A stretch of 45,413 nt of DNA from Candidatus Anaerobiospirillum stercoravium. GTDB lineage: Bacteria > Pseudomonadota > Gammaproteobacteria > Enterobacterales > Succinivibrionaceae. The stretch is from assembly GCA_019113025.1 (NCBI GenBank), contig DXIF01000160.1, positions 1-45,413 on the forward strand. Direction: 5' to 3'. Below the pieces are notes generated by a model. It made no database searches and was not told the origin of the DNA. It was given only the letters and a program-made list of their open reading frames with translations. The position numbers and the translations under genes are program-made. This document shows, one piece after another, positions 19,446 to 28,316 of this stretch (position 1 is the first letter of the stretch; every line of letters starts with the position of its first letter).

Positions 19446-20885
19446 TCACTCAATTTGCGGCAGCTCCTCCCAGCTTGAGGTGTAGCGCGGCGAGAGCGCC
19501 TTTTGGTGGGTGAAATTGCGCTCATGCGTAGTGCCTTGCGCCGCCAAAAAGATATGGTGCGCGCTGCCCTGACGGTTTATGTGATCGATCGCGGCCATGA
19601 GGCGATCGGAGCGCTCTTGGGCGCGCAGATCTGGTTGCTCCAATAAGTCCGCTTGGTAGGTGCGGCTTGCGCACAGGCCCCCTAAGATAATGCCCGCCTT
19701 GCTGTAGTGGTAGCCGGGCAAAAAGATTTGCTCCAGCAAGTTGGTGGCATAGCTCAAGAGCTCGCGCGTGTCGGCGCTGGGGACTTTAAGGCGCACACTT
19801 TGCGCGCCGCGGTATTGCACCGCGTCATAGTAGGAGGTACGAATAAAGACGGTCAGCTCGCGGCAGTATTGCTGCTGAAGGCGCAACTTGTGGCAAGCGG
19901 CGGCGAGGTAATTGGCGATTGCTTGGTGCAGCTGCTCTTGGGTGGTCAGGCGCTCAGTATAGGAGCGCGACCACATGATCTGATAGCTGGGGGCGCGGCG
20001 CGGATGATCAAAGGAGCTGGCAATCGGAGTGCTCGTAGCAGATGAGGTGCTAAGCGTTGGTGCGGTACTAAGTGCCGGTGCGGTGCTGGGGGCAGTGCTA
20101 ACAGCAGTGCTGGAAGCAGTGGGATTAGGGTCACCCTCATCGGCTAAGGCGCTGATATTGTTGAGCTCGGCTACGGTGCGCGCGAGAACCACGTTATAGC
20201 GGCGTTTGATCTGCGTTTGATTCTGGGCCGCAAGCTGCGCGGCGGTGGTGATGCCCTCATCGTGTAAGCGCTCGGTGAGGCGCCGTCCCACGCCCCAGAC
20301 CTCTGCAACGGGGGTACGCTGAAGTAGGGATTGGCGCGGCAGGTCTTGGAGCAGCGAGTAGATGCCGTAGGTGGTGGCGCGCGCGCTTTTAGCGTGGTGA
20401 TTGGCCAATTTGGCGAGGGTTTTAGTTCTTGCGATGCCAATGCCGACCTTGATGCCGACCAAGGTCGCAATGGCGTTGCGAATCTTGACCGCGTGGGCGA
20501 GGGCCTCGTTTGCGGTGAGCTCAGTAAAGCTCAAAAAGGCCTCATCCACTGAGTAGATGGCGCAGTGCTCACTGAGCTGCTCTAAGATGGTCATGACCCG
20601 GCGCGAAATGTCACTGTACAGCGCGAAGTTGCTGGAAAAGCACACGATGTGGTGACGTCTAATTAAGTGGCGGATCTTGAAGACCGGAATGCCCATCTGG
20701 ATGCCTAAGGCCTTGGACTCATAGGAGCGGGCGATGACGCAGCCGTCGTTGTTGGACAGTACCAGCAAGGGCCTGCCCTCTAAATCGGGGCGAAAGAGGC
20801 GCTCGCAGCTGCAAAAGAAGTTATTGCAGTCGACCAAGAGATAGACTTGGGCAAAGCGATAGGTATCGGGATCGTAGTACTGCAT
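19446..20885 (-). CDS. umuC: UmuC-type Y-family DNA polymerase with a low-complexity insertion
   Basis: YLLVDCNNFFCSCERLFRPDLEGRPLLVLSNNDGCVIARSYESKALGIQMGIPVFKI; YSVDEAFLSF; KVGIGIARTKTLAKLANHHAK. Confidence 0.93.
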   Translation of the reverse strand: MQYYDPDTYRFAQVYLLVDCNNFFCSCERLFRPDLEGRPLLVLSNNDGCVIARSYESKALGIQMGIPVFKIRHLIRRHHIVCFSSNFALYSDISRRVMTILEQLSEHCAIYSVDEAFLSFTELTANEALAHAVKIRNAIATLVGIKVGIGIARTKTLAKLANHHAKSARATTYGIYSLLQDLPRQSLLQRTPVAEVWGVGRRLTERLHDEGITTAAQLAAQNQTQIKRRYNVVLARTVAELNNISALADEGDPNPTASSTAVSTAPSTAPALSTAPTLSTSSATSTPIASSFDHPRRAPSYQIMWSRSYTERLTTQEQLHQAIANYLAAACHKLRLQQQYCRELTVFIRTSYYDAVQYRGAQSVRLKVPSADTRELLSYATNLLEQIFLPGYHYSKAGIILGGLCASRTYQADLLEQPDLRAQERSDRLMAAIDHINRQGSAHHIFLAAQGTTHERNFTHQKALSPRYTSSWEELPQIE

Positions 20886-20896
20886 AGCTCAAGGCG

Positions 20897-20940
20897 GTTA
20901 CGGCAATGTTACGGCAATATTACTACCATGTTACTGCAAT
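20897..20940. repeat. Four 11-nt direct repeats immediately upstream of umuC
   Basis: GTTACGGCAAT / GTTACGGCAAT / ATTACTACCAT / GTTACTGCAAT. Confidence 0.8.
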
Positions 20941-21209
20941 GATGTTGCGGGGGCGCAAGGCAGCGGTTGAGGCACGGATGCCGCGTGCGGCGCTGATGGC
21001 TTAAATGCCTTAGATTAAACATATTACGTTAGCCCCCAGCGGGCAAATGCGTGATCTGTGGGCGCAAAATAGGGCGTTTTGAGCGTTGGTGGGGGTGGCA
21101 CTGTTATACTGAGCGCTAGTCGGTGCTGGTGCACTTGATGCAATAAAGGTTGTTAGCTTACTAACTGATGCTTGTTGTCAGAACAGACCTTAACAAAACT
21201 TGCTGAAAA

Positions 21210-24200
21210 ATGGATGGAAAAGCCGGTACGCCGCAACAGGATGGTACTCTGCCGCACGATTTAGACAGAGCCACTGAGCAGAGTTCGACTCAGGCGGGGG
21301 GCAAGTCCACTGTGACTGCCCTTAAGACGAGTGTTGCCCCTACCTCAGCTGCGGGCGCCGCTGAGGCGCAAGGCGCCACCGGCAAGAGTAGTGGTCGCAG
21401 CAGTGGTCGCAGCAGCACAAACGCAGCCGTCAAGCCGGGCGGCGTGCGCCGCTTTAATGCGTCCGCCTTGTCCGGTCGCACCGCTGCGATTGTGCGCGGG
21501 CAATTGCGCCCGCCTAAAAGTGGCAGTATTGAGCCGCCGACTAAGGCGCCGTCGCTCATGACCTTTACCCCCGCGCAAACGGTGGCAGCGCTGGCACAAT
21601 TTGAGTCGACCTTTGATCCAAACCAAGAAGAAAATCAAGGCGTGCTCGCACAGGCGGTCCCGGCACAGCTGGATCTGCCCGAGTGGCATAAATTTCAAGG
21701 CGTGATTGCGCGCGCGCGGGCGCGCGCCATGCAAAAGCATGTCTTAATTGACCACGCTGATGAGTCTGATTATCAGGGCAGCTTGCTCGATAAGATCCAA
21801 ACGCTCAAGTCCAAGATTCAAAGCCATGTGGTGGCCCAAGAGGCTGAAGGCAAGTCTACGACTACTATTGGCGAGCAATTGCAAGCGGGGCAATTAGCCG
21901 AACAAGAGCAAGAACAGGCGCAGCAGGCCGCCGAGCAAGCCGCTGTGCACAGCGCAGCGCAGGCGCAGCGCTTAGCGGAGCTCCAGGGGGGCTTGCATGT
22001 GCTCACCATGAGCAGTGCCGATCTGACTTCCACTGAACCCTCTTGCGTCGCGGCGCAAGCCGATCAATTTGAGCGCAGCGTTGATACCTTAGTCCTGGCC
22101 TTAGAGCGCGATCATGCCCGGGCCCAAGAAATCCCCGCTCCGGTTGATCCGAGCGCGCGCAGCGTCGATATTCCGCTGACCCAAGACTTTGTGCGCGCGG
22201 CGATGGCTCCGTTGTCGTGTCCGGATTTAGACCATACCAAGAGCTGCGCGCTGGGCACATCTTACTTGCAGCCGCCGATGCTGCAAGATAGCCCCGTGCC
22301 TTACAGTAATGCTGAGGAGCAGGGCGCCGCGCCAGCTGCAAGCTCGTTGCGCGAGGTGGCGCTTCATGCCGCTACCTTTAGCCATGATGGCCCGGTGCCT
22401 GAGGGCTTAGCGCACGATACCGCCTTAGCTCAAGTGCTCAAGGACGAGGCGCTGCGCCCGTATCAGACGGTGCCGCCGTCGGAGGGCACCAGCCTGTCCG
22501 AAGTGCTGCTGGGCAAGGAGTTGGAGCCAAACGTTAGTGCCGGCACTAGCGGGGCGGCTAGTGTCGGCACTAGTGGGGCGGTTAGCGCGGGCTCTAACGC
22601 GGCGGTTAACGCGGACGAAAGCGCCCATGCGGCGGATAGCGCCTCCCCTGAGGTTTATGCCGATGAGGCTGGGGCCGAGGAACCACATAGCTCCTATCGC
22701 GGCGGCTATTTGCCGTGCTATGTGCTCTATGACTTTGCTCAAGATCGCTTCTTGCTCGATGAGGGCTCCTGCCGCCTCTTAGGCCTGACCTATACCGGTG
22801 ATTGGGTGCCGCATGCCCTGATTGAGCAGCAGGTCGAGTTTATCGACAAAGATGCCATGCTCAGCATTTTGTTTGATGCGAACGCAGGCTCAGCGCTCTT
22901 TTCCCATATTCGCATCTGCCAAGGCTCGCACCAAGGCGAGCGCTTGTTCTTTTCGGGCTCGGTGGTGTTGCGCGATGACACCGGCATTGCGCTCTTGGTC
23001 TCGGGCTACTTTGCCCGGATTCAGGCGGACTTTATTGAGTATCTAGCCAAGATCAAAAAGCACTCTTCGGCCTTTGATATCGACGCTTACACCGGCGAGA
23101 TTCATTATGGCGCTGCGATTTACCAGATTTTGGGCCTGCGCCCAGAGGAAAAGCTGCCACGCTCGCTCATCGAGTTTGAAAAGCGCTATATCCACCCCGA
23201 TGATTTACTGATTTACCGCAAGCAAGGCGATGTCATCTCAAGTCCAAGCCTCGGCGACTACTATGAGAGCATCTTTCGTTTAAAGCACCGTGGTGGTTAC
23301 TACATCTGGTGTATTGATCGCGGTTTGGTGGTTGAGCGCAAGCGCTCGGGCCGGGCCTCGCGCATTATCGGTACCACCACCAATATCGACGTGGTGCGCT
23401 CCAACTTCGAGCGCTTAAAGCGCACCATTTACCAAGACCCATTGACGGGGCTGCACAATCGGCTGTACCTCAACACGCGCAATAAATTCTTCACCATGGA
23501 GGAAAGCCAGCCCCTGTCCTTGGTCTATGTTGATATCTCAGGCCTCAAGGTCATCAATGACTACCTCGGCCACGCCAAGGGCGATGCCTTGGTTAAGCTC
23601 GCCGTCTCGGTGCTCTCACAAGATATCTACTTAGACCATGAGCTGGTGCGCCTGTCCGGCGATGAGTTCTTGCTCATCTTCCCATGCTGTGGTGCCGAGC
23701 AATGTGCCGCGCATATGGAGCGCTTTATCTCAGACTTACATGCGCGCAATGCCGCGCACGAGTTCCCACTGCCCGTCTTTATGGGCTATGGTATTGCCAC
23801 CTTAAATGAGATTGACGACGGCGATACCTTTATGCGCTGTGAGCAGCGCGCTGATGAGCGCCTCAAACGCTACAAGCAGCAGCATCACGATGAAATTTAT
23901 GCCGCGCTGCGCTCCTTTGTCGAGGAAATGCTCGGCTACAGCATCGATTTGACCGACAATCGCGTGCTCGATTACATCGATCAGCCCGGATCGCCCCCGG
24001 CTACTGTGGCGAAACTTAGTGCCGCGCCGCTATCTGAGCCGGTGGCCGAGCCCTTAGTTGAGCCTGGAGCTGATGCGTCGGCGGTGCGACCGTCGCTTGA
24101 CGCGGCGGCTGCGCCGGAGCAGGACCGGGCAGCGGACGCGGCCGAAACGGTGTGCGAGTTGGACCCCAGTGCCCCTGACCCTGAGGCTGAGCTTGGGGCG

Positions 24201-24374
24201 GAGCGCGCTGCGCTGGAAGCTGGAGCCGGGGGTGGCGCGGAGGGCTATCAGGTCTTCACCGGCTCGGTGGGCGCACAAGGCAGTCAAGTGCCCTTAACGC
24301 GCCAATATCCTAATTCGGCATTATTTACCAGCGCGCGCCTGAGCGCCAAGGAGCAAGGAGAACAAGATGACTGA
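21210..24374 (+). CDS. PAS-domain and GGDEF-domain protein (putative diguanylate cyclase) with a ~450-aa low-complexity N-terminus
   Basis: PAS-like FDIDAYTGEIHYGAAIYQILGLRPEEKLP...IHPDD...GGYYIWCIDRGLVVER; GGDEF-like DPLTGLHNRLYLN...SLVYVDISGLKVINDYLGHAKGDALV...VRLSGDEFLLIFP. Confidence 0.88.
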   Translation: MDGKAGTPQQDGTLPHDLDRATEQSSTQAGGKSTVTALKTSVAPTSAAGAAEAQGATGKSSGRSSGRSSTNAAVKPGGVRRFNASALSGRTAAIVRGQLRPPKSGSIEPPTKAPSLMTFTPAQTVAALAQFESTFDPNQEENQGVLAQAVPAQLDLPEWHKFQGVIARARARAMQKHVLIDHADESDYQGSLLDKIQTLKSKIQSHVVAQEAEGKSTTTIGEQLQAGQLAEQEQEQAQQAAEQAAVHSAAQAQRLAELQGGLHVLTMSSADLTSTEPSCVAAQADQFERSVDTLVLALERDHARAQEIPAPVDPSARSVDIPLTQDFVRAAMAPLSCPDLDHTKSCALGTSYLQPPMLQDSPVPYSNAEEQGAAPAASSLREVALHAATFSHDGPVPEGLAHDTALAQVLKDEALRPYQTVPPSEGTSLSEVLLGKELEPNVSAGTSGAASVGTSGAVSAGSNAAVNADESAHAADSASPEVYADEAGAEEPHSSYRGGYLPCYVLYDFAQDRFLLDEGSCRLLGLTYTGDWVPHALIEQQVEFIDKDAMLSILFDANAGSALFSHIRICQGSHQGERLFFSGSVVLRDDTGIALLVSGYFARIQADFIEYLAKIKKHSSAFDIDAYTGEIHYGAAIYQILGLRPEEKLPRSLIEFEKRYIHPDDLLIYRKQGDVISSPSLGDYYESIFRLKHRGGYYIWCIDRGLVVERKRSGRASRIIGTTTNIDVVRSNFERLKRTIYQDPLTGLHNRLYLNTRNKFFTMEESQPLSLVYVDISGLKVINDYLGHAKGDALVKLAVSVLSQDIYLDHELVRLSGDEFLLIFPCCGAEQCAAHMERFISDLHARNAAHEFPLPVFMGYGIATLNEIDDGDTFMRCEQRADERLKRYKQQHHDEIYAALRSFVEEMLGYSIDLTDNRVLDYIDQPGSPPATVAKLSAAPLSEPVAEPLVEPGADASAVRPSLDAAAAPEQDRAADAAETVCELDPSAPDPEAELGAERAALEAGAGGGAEGYQVFTGSVGAQGSQVPLTRQYPNSALFTSARLSAKEQGEQDD
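22533..22604 (+). repeat. 24-nt (8-aa) tandem repeat inside the first GGDEF gene, three full units
   Basis: GTTAGTGCCGGCACTAGCGGGGCG / GCTAGTGTCGGCACTAGTGGGGCG / GTTAGCGCGGGCTCTAACGCGGCG, encoding VSAGTSGA-ASVGTSGA-VSAGSNAA. Confidence 0.8.
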
Positions 24375-25839
24375 TGCGCCATTTTCCCCGCACAGAGGGC
24401 CTGCGGCTCCGGGCTATTACGAGGATGAGGCGCAGCTGATCTTAGGTGATGAGCGTCCCGGCTCCAGTGCGCGCGCCTTTTGGATCTTTGATGGTGAGAC
24501 GCGCCAATTCCTCTTTGATGCGCAAGCAGCGGCCTATTTTGGCTTGAGCGAGCCGCGGCAGTGGATTGATGAGGCTCAGGTGCTGCAATACCTCACCATG
24601 CGCAATATCGAGCGCTACTATCGTGTCATGGACACGCGCGATATGGGCTCGATTATTTTTGAGGACATCGAGTTTACCCGCGGTCCGCATGCCGGCGAGA
24701 GCTTTGTTATCAATGGCTCGGTGCTCGCGCGCTTTCCCGATAGCAAGGTGCGCTATGCTACCGGCTTCCTCACCAAGAGCGATAGCTCCTACTCTGACTT
24801 CATTGTGCGCGAGATCTCGGGCGATGGCTTCTTCTCGTGGGACTGCGTGAGTCAAACCTTGCACATGTCCAAGGCCTACACCGACTTATTAGGCTACAGC
24901 GCAGAAGAGTTACCGCAGACCATTGATGAGTGGAGCACGCTGGTCCACCCAGATGATCGCGACATCATCGACGTGCAGCGCCATATCTTAGCGTGTCCTG
25001 ACTTTGGCGACAGCTTTGAATATTGCGCCCGCATGCGCCACAAGAACGGCTCGTACATCTGGTCGATTGGCCGTGGCATCGTGGTGCGCCGTCACCCTGA
25101 TGGCAGCGCCATTTCGATGCTGGGCACCTTCTCGGATATCAACCTGGTGCAAGATAACTTCGAGAACATCAAGCAGCTGCTCTACACCGACACCTTAACC
25201 GGCTTAAAGAACCGCTCCTTCTTCCAGCAGCATTTAGCGCGCTGGACCGATCCGGACATTCGGCCAGTCTCGGTGATTTACGCCGATGTCACGGGCCTGA
25301 AGATCACCAACGATGTCCTAGGTCACGCTGACGGCGACATCTTGCTTTTGACCGTGACTGAGGTGCTCAACACCGTCATTGAGCGCCCGTGCGACATCAT
25401 GCGCCTTGCCGGCGACGAGTTTTTGAGCATCATGCCCCAATGCTCGTGGGAGGAGTGCAATGAAATCGTGGCGCAGCTGCGCGCCTATGTGCGTACCCAC
25501 AATGCCTTAGAAGGCGTGATGCCGCTCTTTGTCGGCTTTGGCTGCGCCACCCTTGGCGAGCAGGCTAATGACACGTTGCAAAGCACGATTGAACGTGCCG
25601 ACGTGCGCATGCAGGCGCAAAAAGAGCGCGAGCGTAAGGACAATTACCGCGCGCTCAAGGCGTACTTAGAGCGCAGAAAAGGCCGCCCGGTCTCGATGCG
25701 CGACGGACGCCGACTCAATTACTTAAGCAAGGAAGAGCGCGCCGCGCGGGCGCACAATTCGCAGTTGGCGGCCGACGCAGCTAAGGCGGAAGCCGCGCAG
25801 CGCGCGGCACCTGCGTCCGATGGCGCGCCTGAATCCTAG
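24367..25839 (+). CDS. PAS-GGDEF protein, tandem paralog of the preceding gene
   Basis: PAS: GDGFFSWDCVSQTLHMSKAYTDLLGYSAEELP...VHPDDRD...GSYIWSIGRGIVVRR; GGDEF-like DTLTGLKNRSFF...VIYADVTGLKITNDVLGHADGDILL...MRLAGDEFLSIMP; 8-nt overlap with the upstream gene. Confidence 0.9.
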   Translation: MTDAPFSPHRGPAAPGYYEDEAQLILGDERPGSSARAFWIFDGETRQFLFDAQAAAYFGLSEPRQWIDEAQVLQYLTMRNIERYYRVMDTRDMGSIIFEDIEFTRGPHAGESFVINGSVLARFPDSKVRYATGFLTKSDSSYSDFIVREISGDGFFSWDCVSQTLHMSKAYTDLLGYSAEELPQTIDEWSTLVHPDDRDIIDVQRHILACPDFGDSFEYCARMRHKNGSYIWSIGRGIVVRRHPDGSAISMLGTFSDINLVQDNFENIKQLLYTDTLTGLKNRSFFQQHLARWTDPDIRPVSVIYADVTGLKITNDVLGHADGDILLLTVTEVLNTVIERPCDIMRLAGDEFLSIMPQCSWEECNEIVAQLRAYVRTHNALEGVMPLFVGFGCATLGEQANDTLQSTIERADVRMQAQKERERKDNYRALKAYLERRKGRPVSMRDGRRLNYLSKEERAARAHNSQLAADAAKAEAAQRAAPASDGAPES

Positions 25840-25846
25840 CTTTTGC

Positions 25847-25868
25847 GCCGCGCCCGCTCGGGCGCGGC
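25847..25868. terminator. Hairpin between convergent GGDEF and larE genes
   Basis: GCCGCGCCCG-CT-CGGGCGCGGC. Confidence 0.5.
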
Positions 25869-25899
25869 CCTGCGTCCTAGCAGCCCCGCGGGCCGACGG

Positions 25900-26784
25900 T
25901 TAGTGGGGGTCAGGCTGGGCGGGGGCGTGTTGGAGCGCCTTGTCCATGCTGCCGGAGGCAAAGCCCTCGAGATCTAAGGTGTAGTGATCGTAGCCCTCCA
26001 GGCGCTGCAGGATCGGGAGAATGAGCGCGCGGTACTCAACAGCGCGACTTAAGGCGTCGGGGTCAAGTTCAAGACGCAACAAGCGCGCTTGCGGGTACGC
26101 GCGGACCCGCACATTGGAAAAGCCCAGCTGATGGAGCTGCGCCTCGGCCGCGCCCACTTGGGCTAAGGCCTCTGCTTTGAGCTCGGTGCCATACGGAAAG
26201 CGGGTGGCCAGGCACGGACTCGACGGCTTATGGGCAATGTTCAGCCCGAGCTCCTTGAGCATGCCCCGTACTTGGGCCTTGGTGATGTTGGCCGCAGCCA
26301 GCGGACTTTTAATGTCGAGCTCTGTTAAGGCTTGCAGCCCCGGGCGATACTGTTTTTGATCGTCAGCATTGGAGCCGTCGATGACCACGGTGCAGCCCAG
26401 CTCGTGCGCGCGCTGCTTGAGCGCGCCCATCAGCGCCTTTTTGCACAAGTAGCAGCGATTGACCGGGTTGTGGGCAATGAGCGGAAGTTCATCGAGCGTG
26501 AGCACCTCGTGCGGAATGTTAAAGGACTGCGCGAGGTCTTGGGCCTCCTTGAGCTCGTGGCTAGGGTGCATGGTGGTGCTCACGGTAAAGGCCACCAAGC
26601 CCCGGGGCAAGGTGCCATGCTTGTGGCGCAAGCCTAAGAGCACCAAGAGCAAGGTGCTGTCGACGCCCCCGGAAAAGGCTAAGGCAATCTTCTCTGCGTT
26701 GAACTTTGAGAGCTCAACCTCCAGGCGCACCTGAGCCGCCTGCAGCTCCTCAGGTGGCAGCTCAGGGAAATTAGCGCTGTGCAT
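25900..26784 (-). CDS. larE: ATP-dependent sulfur transferase LarE (NPN cofactor biosynthesis), three-cysteine type
   Basis: PP-loop KIALAFSGGVDSTLLLVLLG; NRCYLCKKAL; SSPCLATRFPYG; adjacent to larC/larB. Start MHSANF at 26784. Confidence 0.9.
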   Translation of the reverse strand: MHSANFPELPPEELQAAQVRLEVELSKFNAEKIALAFSGGVDSTLLLVLLGLRHKHGTLPRGLVAFTVSTTMHPSHELKEAQDLAQSFNIPHEVLTLDELPLIAHNPVNRCYLCKKALMGALKQRAHELGCTVVIDGSNADDQKQYRPGLQALTELDIKSPLAAANITKAQVRGMLKELGLNIAHKPSSPCLATRFPYGTELKAEALAQVGAAEAQLHQLGFSNVRVRAYPQARLLRLELDPDALSRAVEYRALILPILQRLEGYDHYTLDLEGFASGSMDKALQHAPAQPDPH

Positions 26785-28288
26785 AGAGTTCTCCTTTGAC
26801 GATCGCCTCAACTTCCTTGAGCGGACGGCCGCAAGTGGCTGCCAGCTCCTTTAGGCTGTCAAATTCGACGTAGTCGACGCTATAGGCGCCCAGCTCCGGG
26901 TCGAGCTCACAGTGCTTGGTGCTCACAGGCCCCAGGCTTGAGTTAAAGGTGCCTTGGCGGCGCTGCATGATGTAGCGCTCGTGGCGGGACAGGCGCACGC
27001 CAATGGCGCTGGTCTCCGTCAAGATGAGGGTCACCAGGGGCTTGACCTGCGCTTCATGGCACAGCACGCACAGCTCAAAGCCGGGGCGATTTTTCTTCAT
27101 GATGAGGGCGCGCAGGCTGACGTCCACCGCGCCTGCGGCGCTCAGGCGCTCAAAGAGCGTGCCCATCAGCTCGCCGCTTAAGTCGTCGATATTGCTCTTA
27201 ATCTCGACAATGCTGTCGCGATACGGTGACGGGGTGCCGCCTGCGCCACCTGCTGCGCTGTCTAATGCTGCGCCTAATGAGGAACCTGATTTGCTGGCAT
27301 TCGTTGGGGTGGTCACCTCATGAAGCACGGTGGCGCGCACAAAACTTGGCTTGTCATAGTTGCGCTTGCCCGCACCGTAGCCCACTGCGGCAAAGGTCGT
27401 GAGCGGGGCGGGTTCAAATTTGCACTCTAAGGCCGCGAGCATGGCCGCACCGGTCGGGGTCACCAGCTCGCCATAGCAGCGCCCGGTGACCATAGGGAGC
27501 TGATGGGCAGCGCAGATATTGGCCACCGCCGGGACCGGAATGGGCAGTAGGCCATGTTGGCATTGCACCTCACCATAGCCCTCGCCTAAAGGCGTAGCGT
27601 AAGTCTGCGTGATGTTTAAGTCGGTGACGCACACGGCAAAGGCCAAGATATCGGCGATGGAATCAAGCCCGCCCACCTCATGGAAGTGGACTAAATCAGG
27701 GGAGGTGCCATGGGCCTTAGCTTCAGCCGCGGCAATAATGGTGAAGACCTTGATTGCCAGCTCTTGGGCTGCTGGTACGGCGCTGGAGTGCTTAATGAGC
27801 GCGACCACATCGCTTAAGGCGCGATGATTATGGCTGTGACCATGCTCATGGCTATGGTCATGGTCATGGCCGTGCTCATGGTAGTGCGCGTGCTCATGGC
27901 TGTGGCTGTGCTGAGACGCCGCTGCCGGTTGTAGCTGCGCGGCGCTGGTTAAGAGCTGCGCGCTTGAGAGCGGGGCCTTGATGGTGAAGGTGGGAGCCGG
28001 GGCCGGGGGCGCGGATGGTACTGTGGTATGGGGCTTTGCTTGTCCGTAGCGGTCGGGATGGAGATAGGCTAGGTCGGAATCGTAGTTGTCTTGGTCGAGT
28101 TTGACCGTAAAGTCGCGCATGCTGATGCTCGCTTTCGTGACCTGCTTTTGTTCAATGCTAAAGCCGTTAAGCGGCAAAGTGCCTAAGACGCGCTTTACCT
28201 CAGCAAAGCTAGCGCCCGCGTCGAGCAAGGCCGCGACCATCATGTCGCCGCTGACACCGCGTTGCACATCTAAACTCAAAATCGCCAT
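26771..28288 (-). CDS. larC: LarC, NPN cofactor nickel insertase, single full-length ORF with a His-rich loop
   Basis: MAILSLDVQRGVSGDMMVAALLDAGA; HFHEVGGLDSIADI; GRCYGELVTPTGAAMLAAL; IVEIKSNIDDLSGELMGTLFERL; start at 28288. Confidence 0.92.
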   Translation of the reverse strand: MAILSLDVQRGVSGDMMVAALLDAGASFAEVKRVLGTLPLNGFSIEQKQVTKASISMRDFTVKLDQDNYDSDLAYLHPDRYGQAKPHTTVPSAPPAPAPTFTIKAPLSSAQLLTSAAQLQPAAASQHSHSHEHAHYHEHGHDHDHSHEHGHSHNHRALSDVVALIKHSSAVPAAQELAIKVFTIIAAAEAKAHGTSPDLVHFHEVGGLDSIADILAFAVCVTDLNITQTYATPLGEGYGEVQCQHGLLPIPVPAVANICAAHQLPMVTGRCYGELVTPTGAAMLAALECKFEPAPLTTFAAVGYGAGKRNYDKPSFVRATVLHEVTTPTNASKSGSSLGAALDSAAGGAGGTPSPYRDSIVEIKSNIDDLSGELMGTLFERLSAAGAVDVSLRALIMKKNRPGFELCVLCHEAQVKPLVTLILTETSAIGVRLSRHERYIMQRRQGTFNSSLGPVSTKHCELDPELGAYSVDYVEFDSLKELAATCGRPLKEVEAIVKGELYAQR

Positions 28289-28316
28289 GAAATCCTCCTT
28301 AGCTGGTGCTGCTAGT

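Noticed and set aside
27825-27915. His-codon alternation (CATG/GTGCTCATGG repeats) as a microsatellite or CRISPR-like array
   Set aside because: It is fully explained as the in-frame His-rich loop of LarC; no spacer structure.
26771-28288. Programmed frameshift in larC as in L. plantarum
   Set aside because: The ORF is continuous through both LarC halves; no frameshift is needed.
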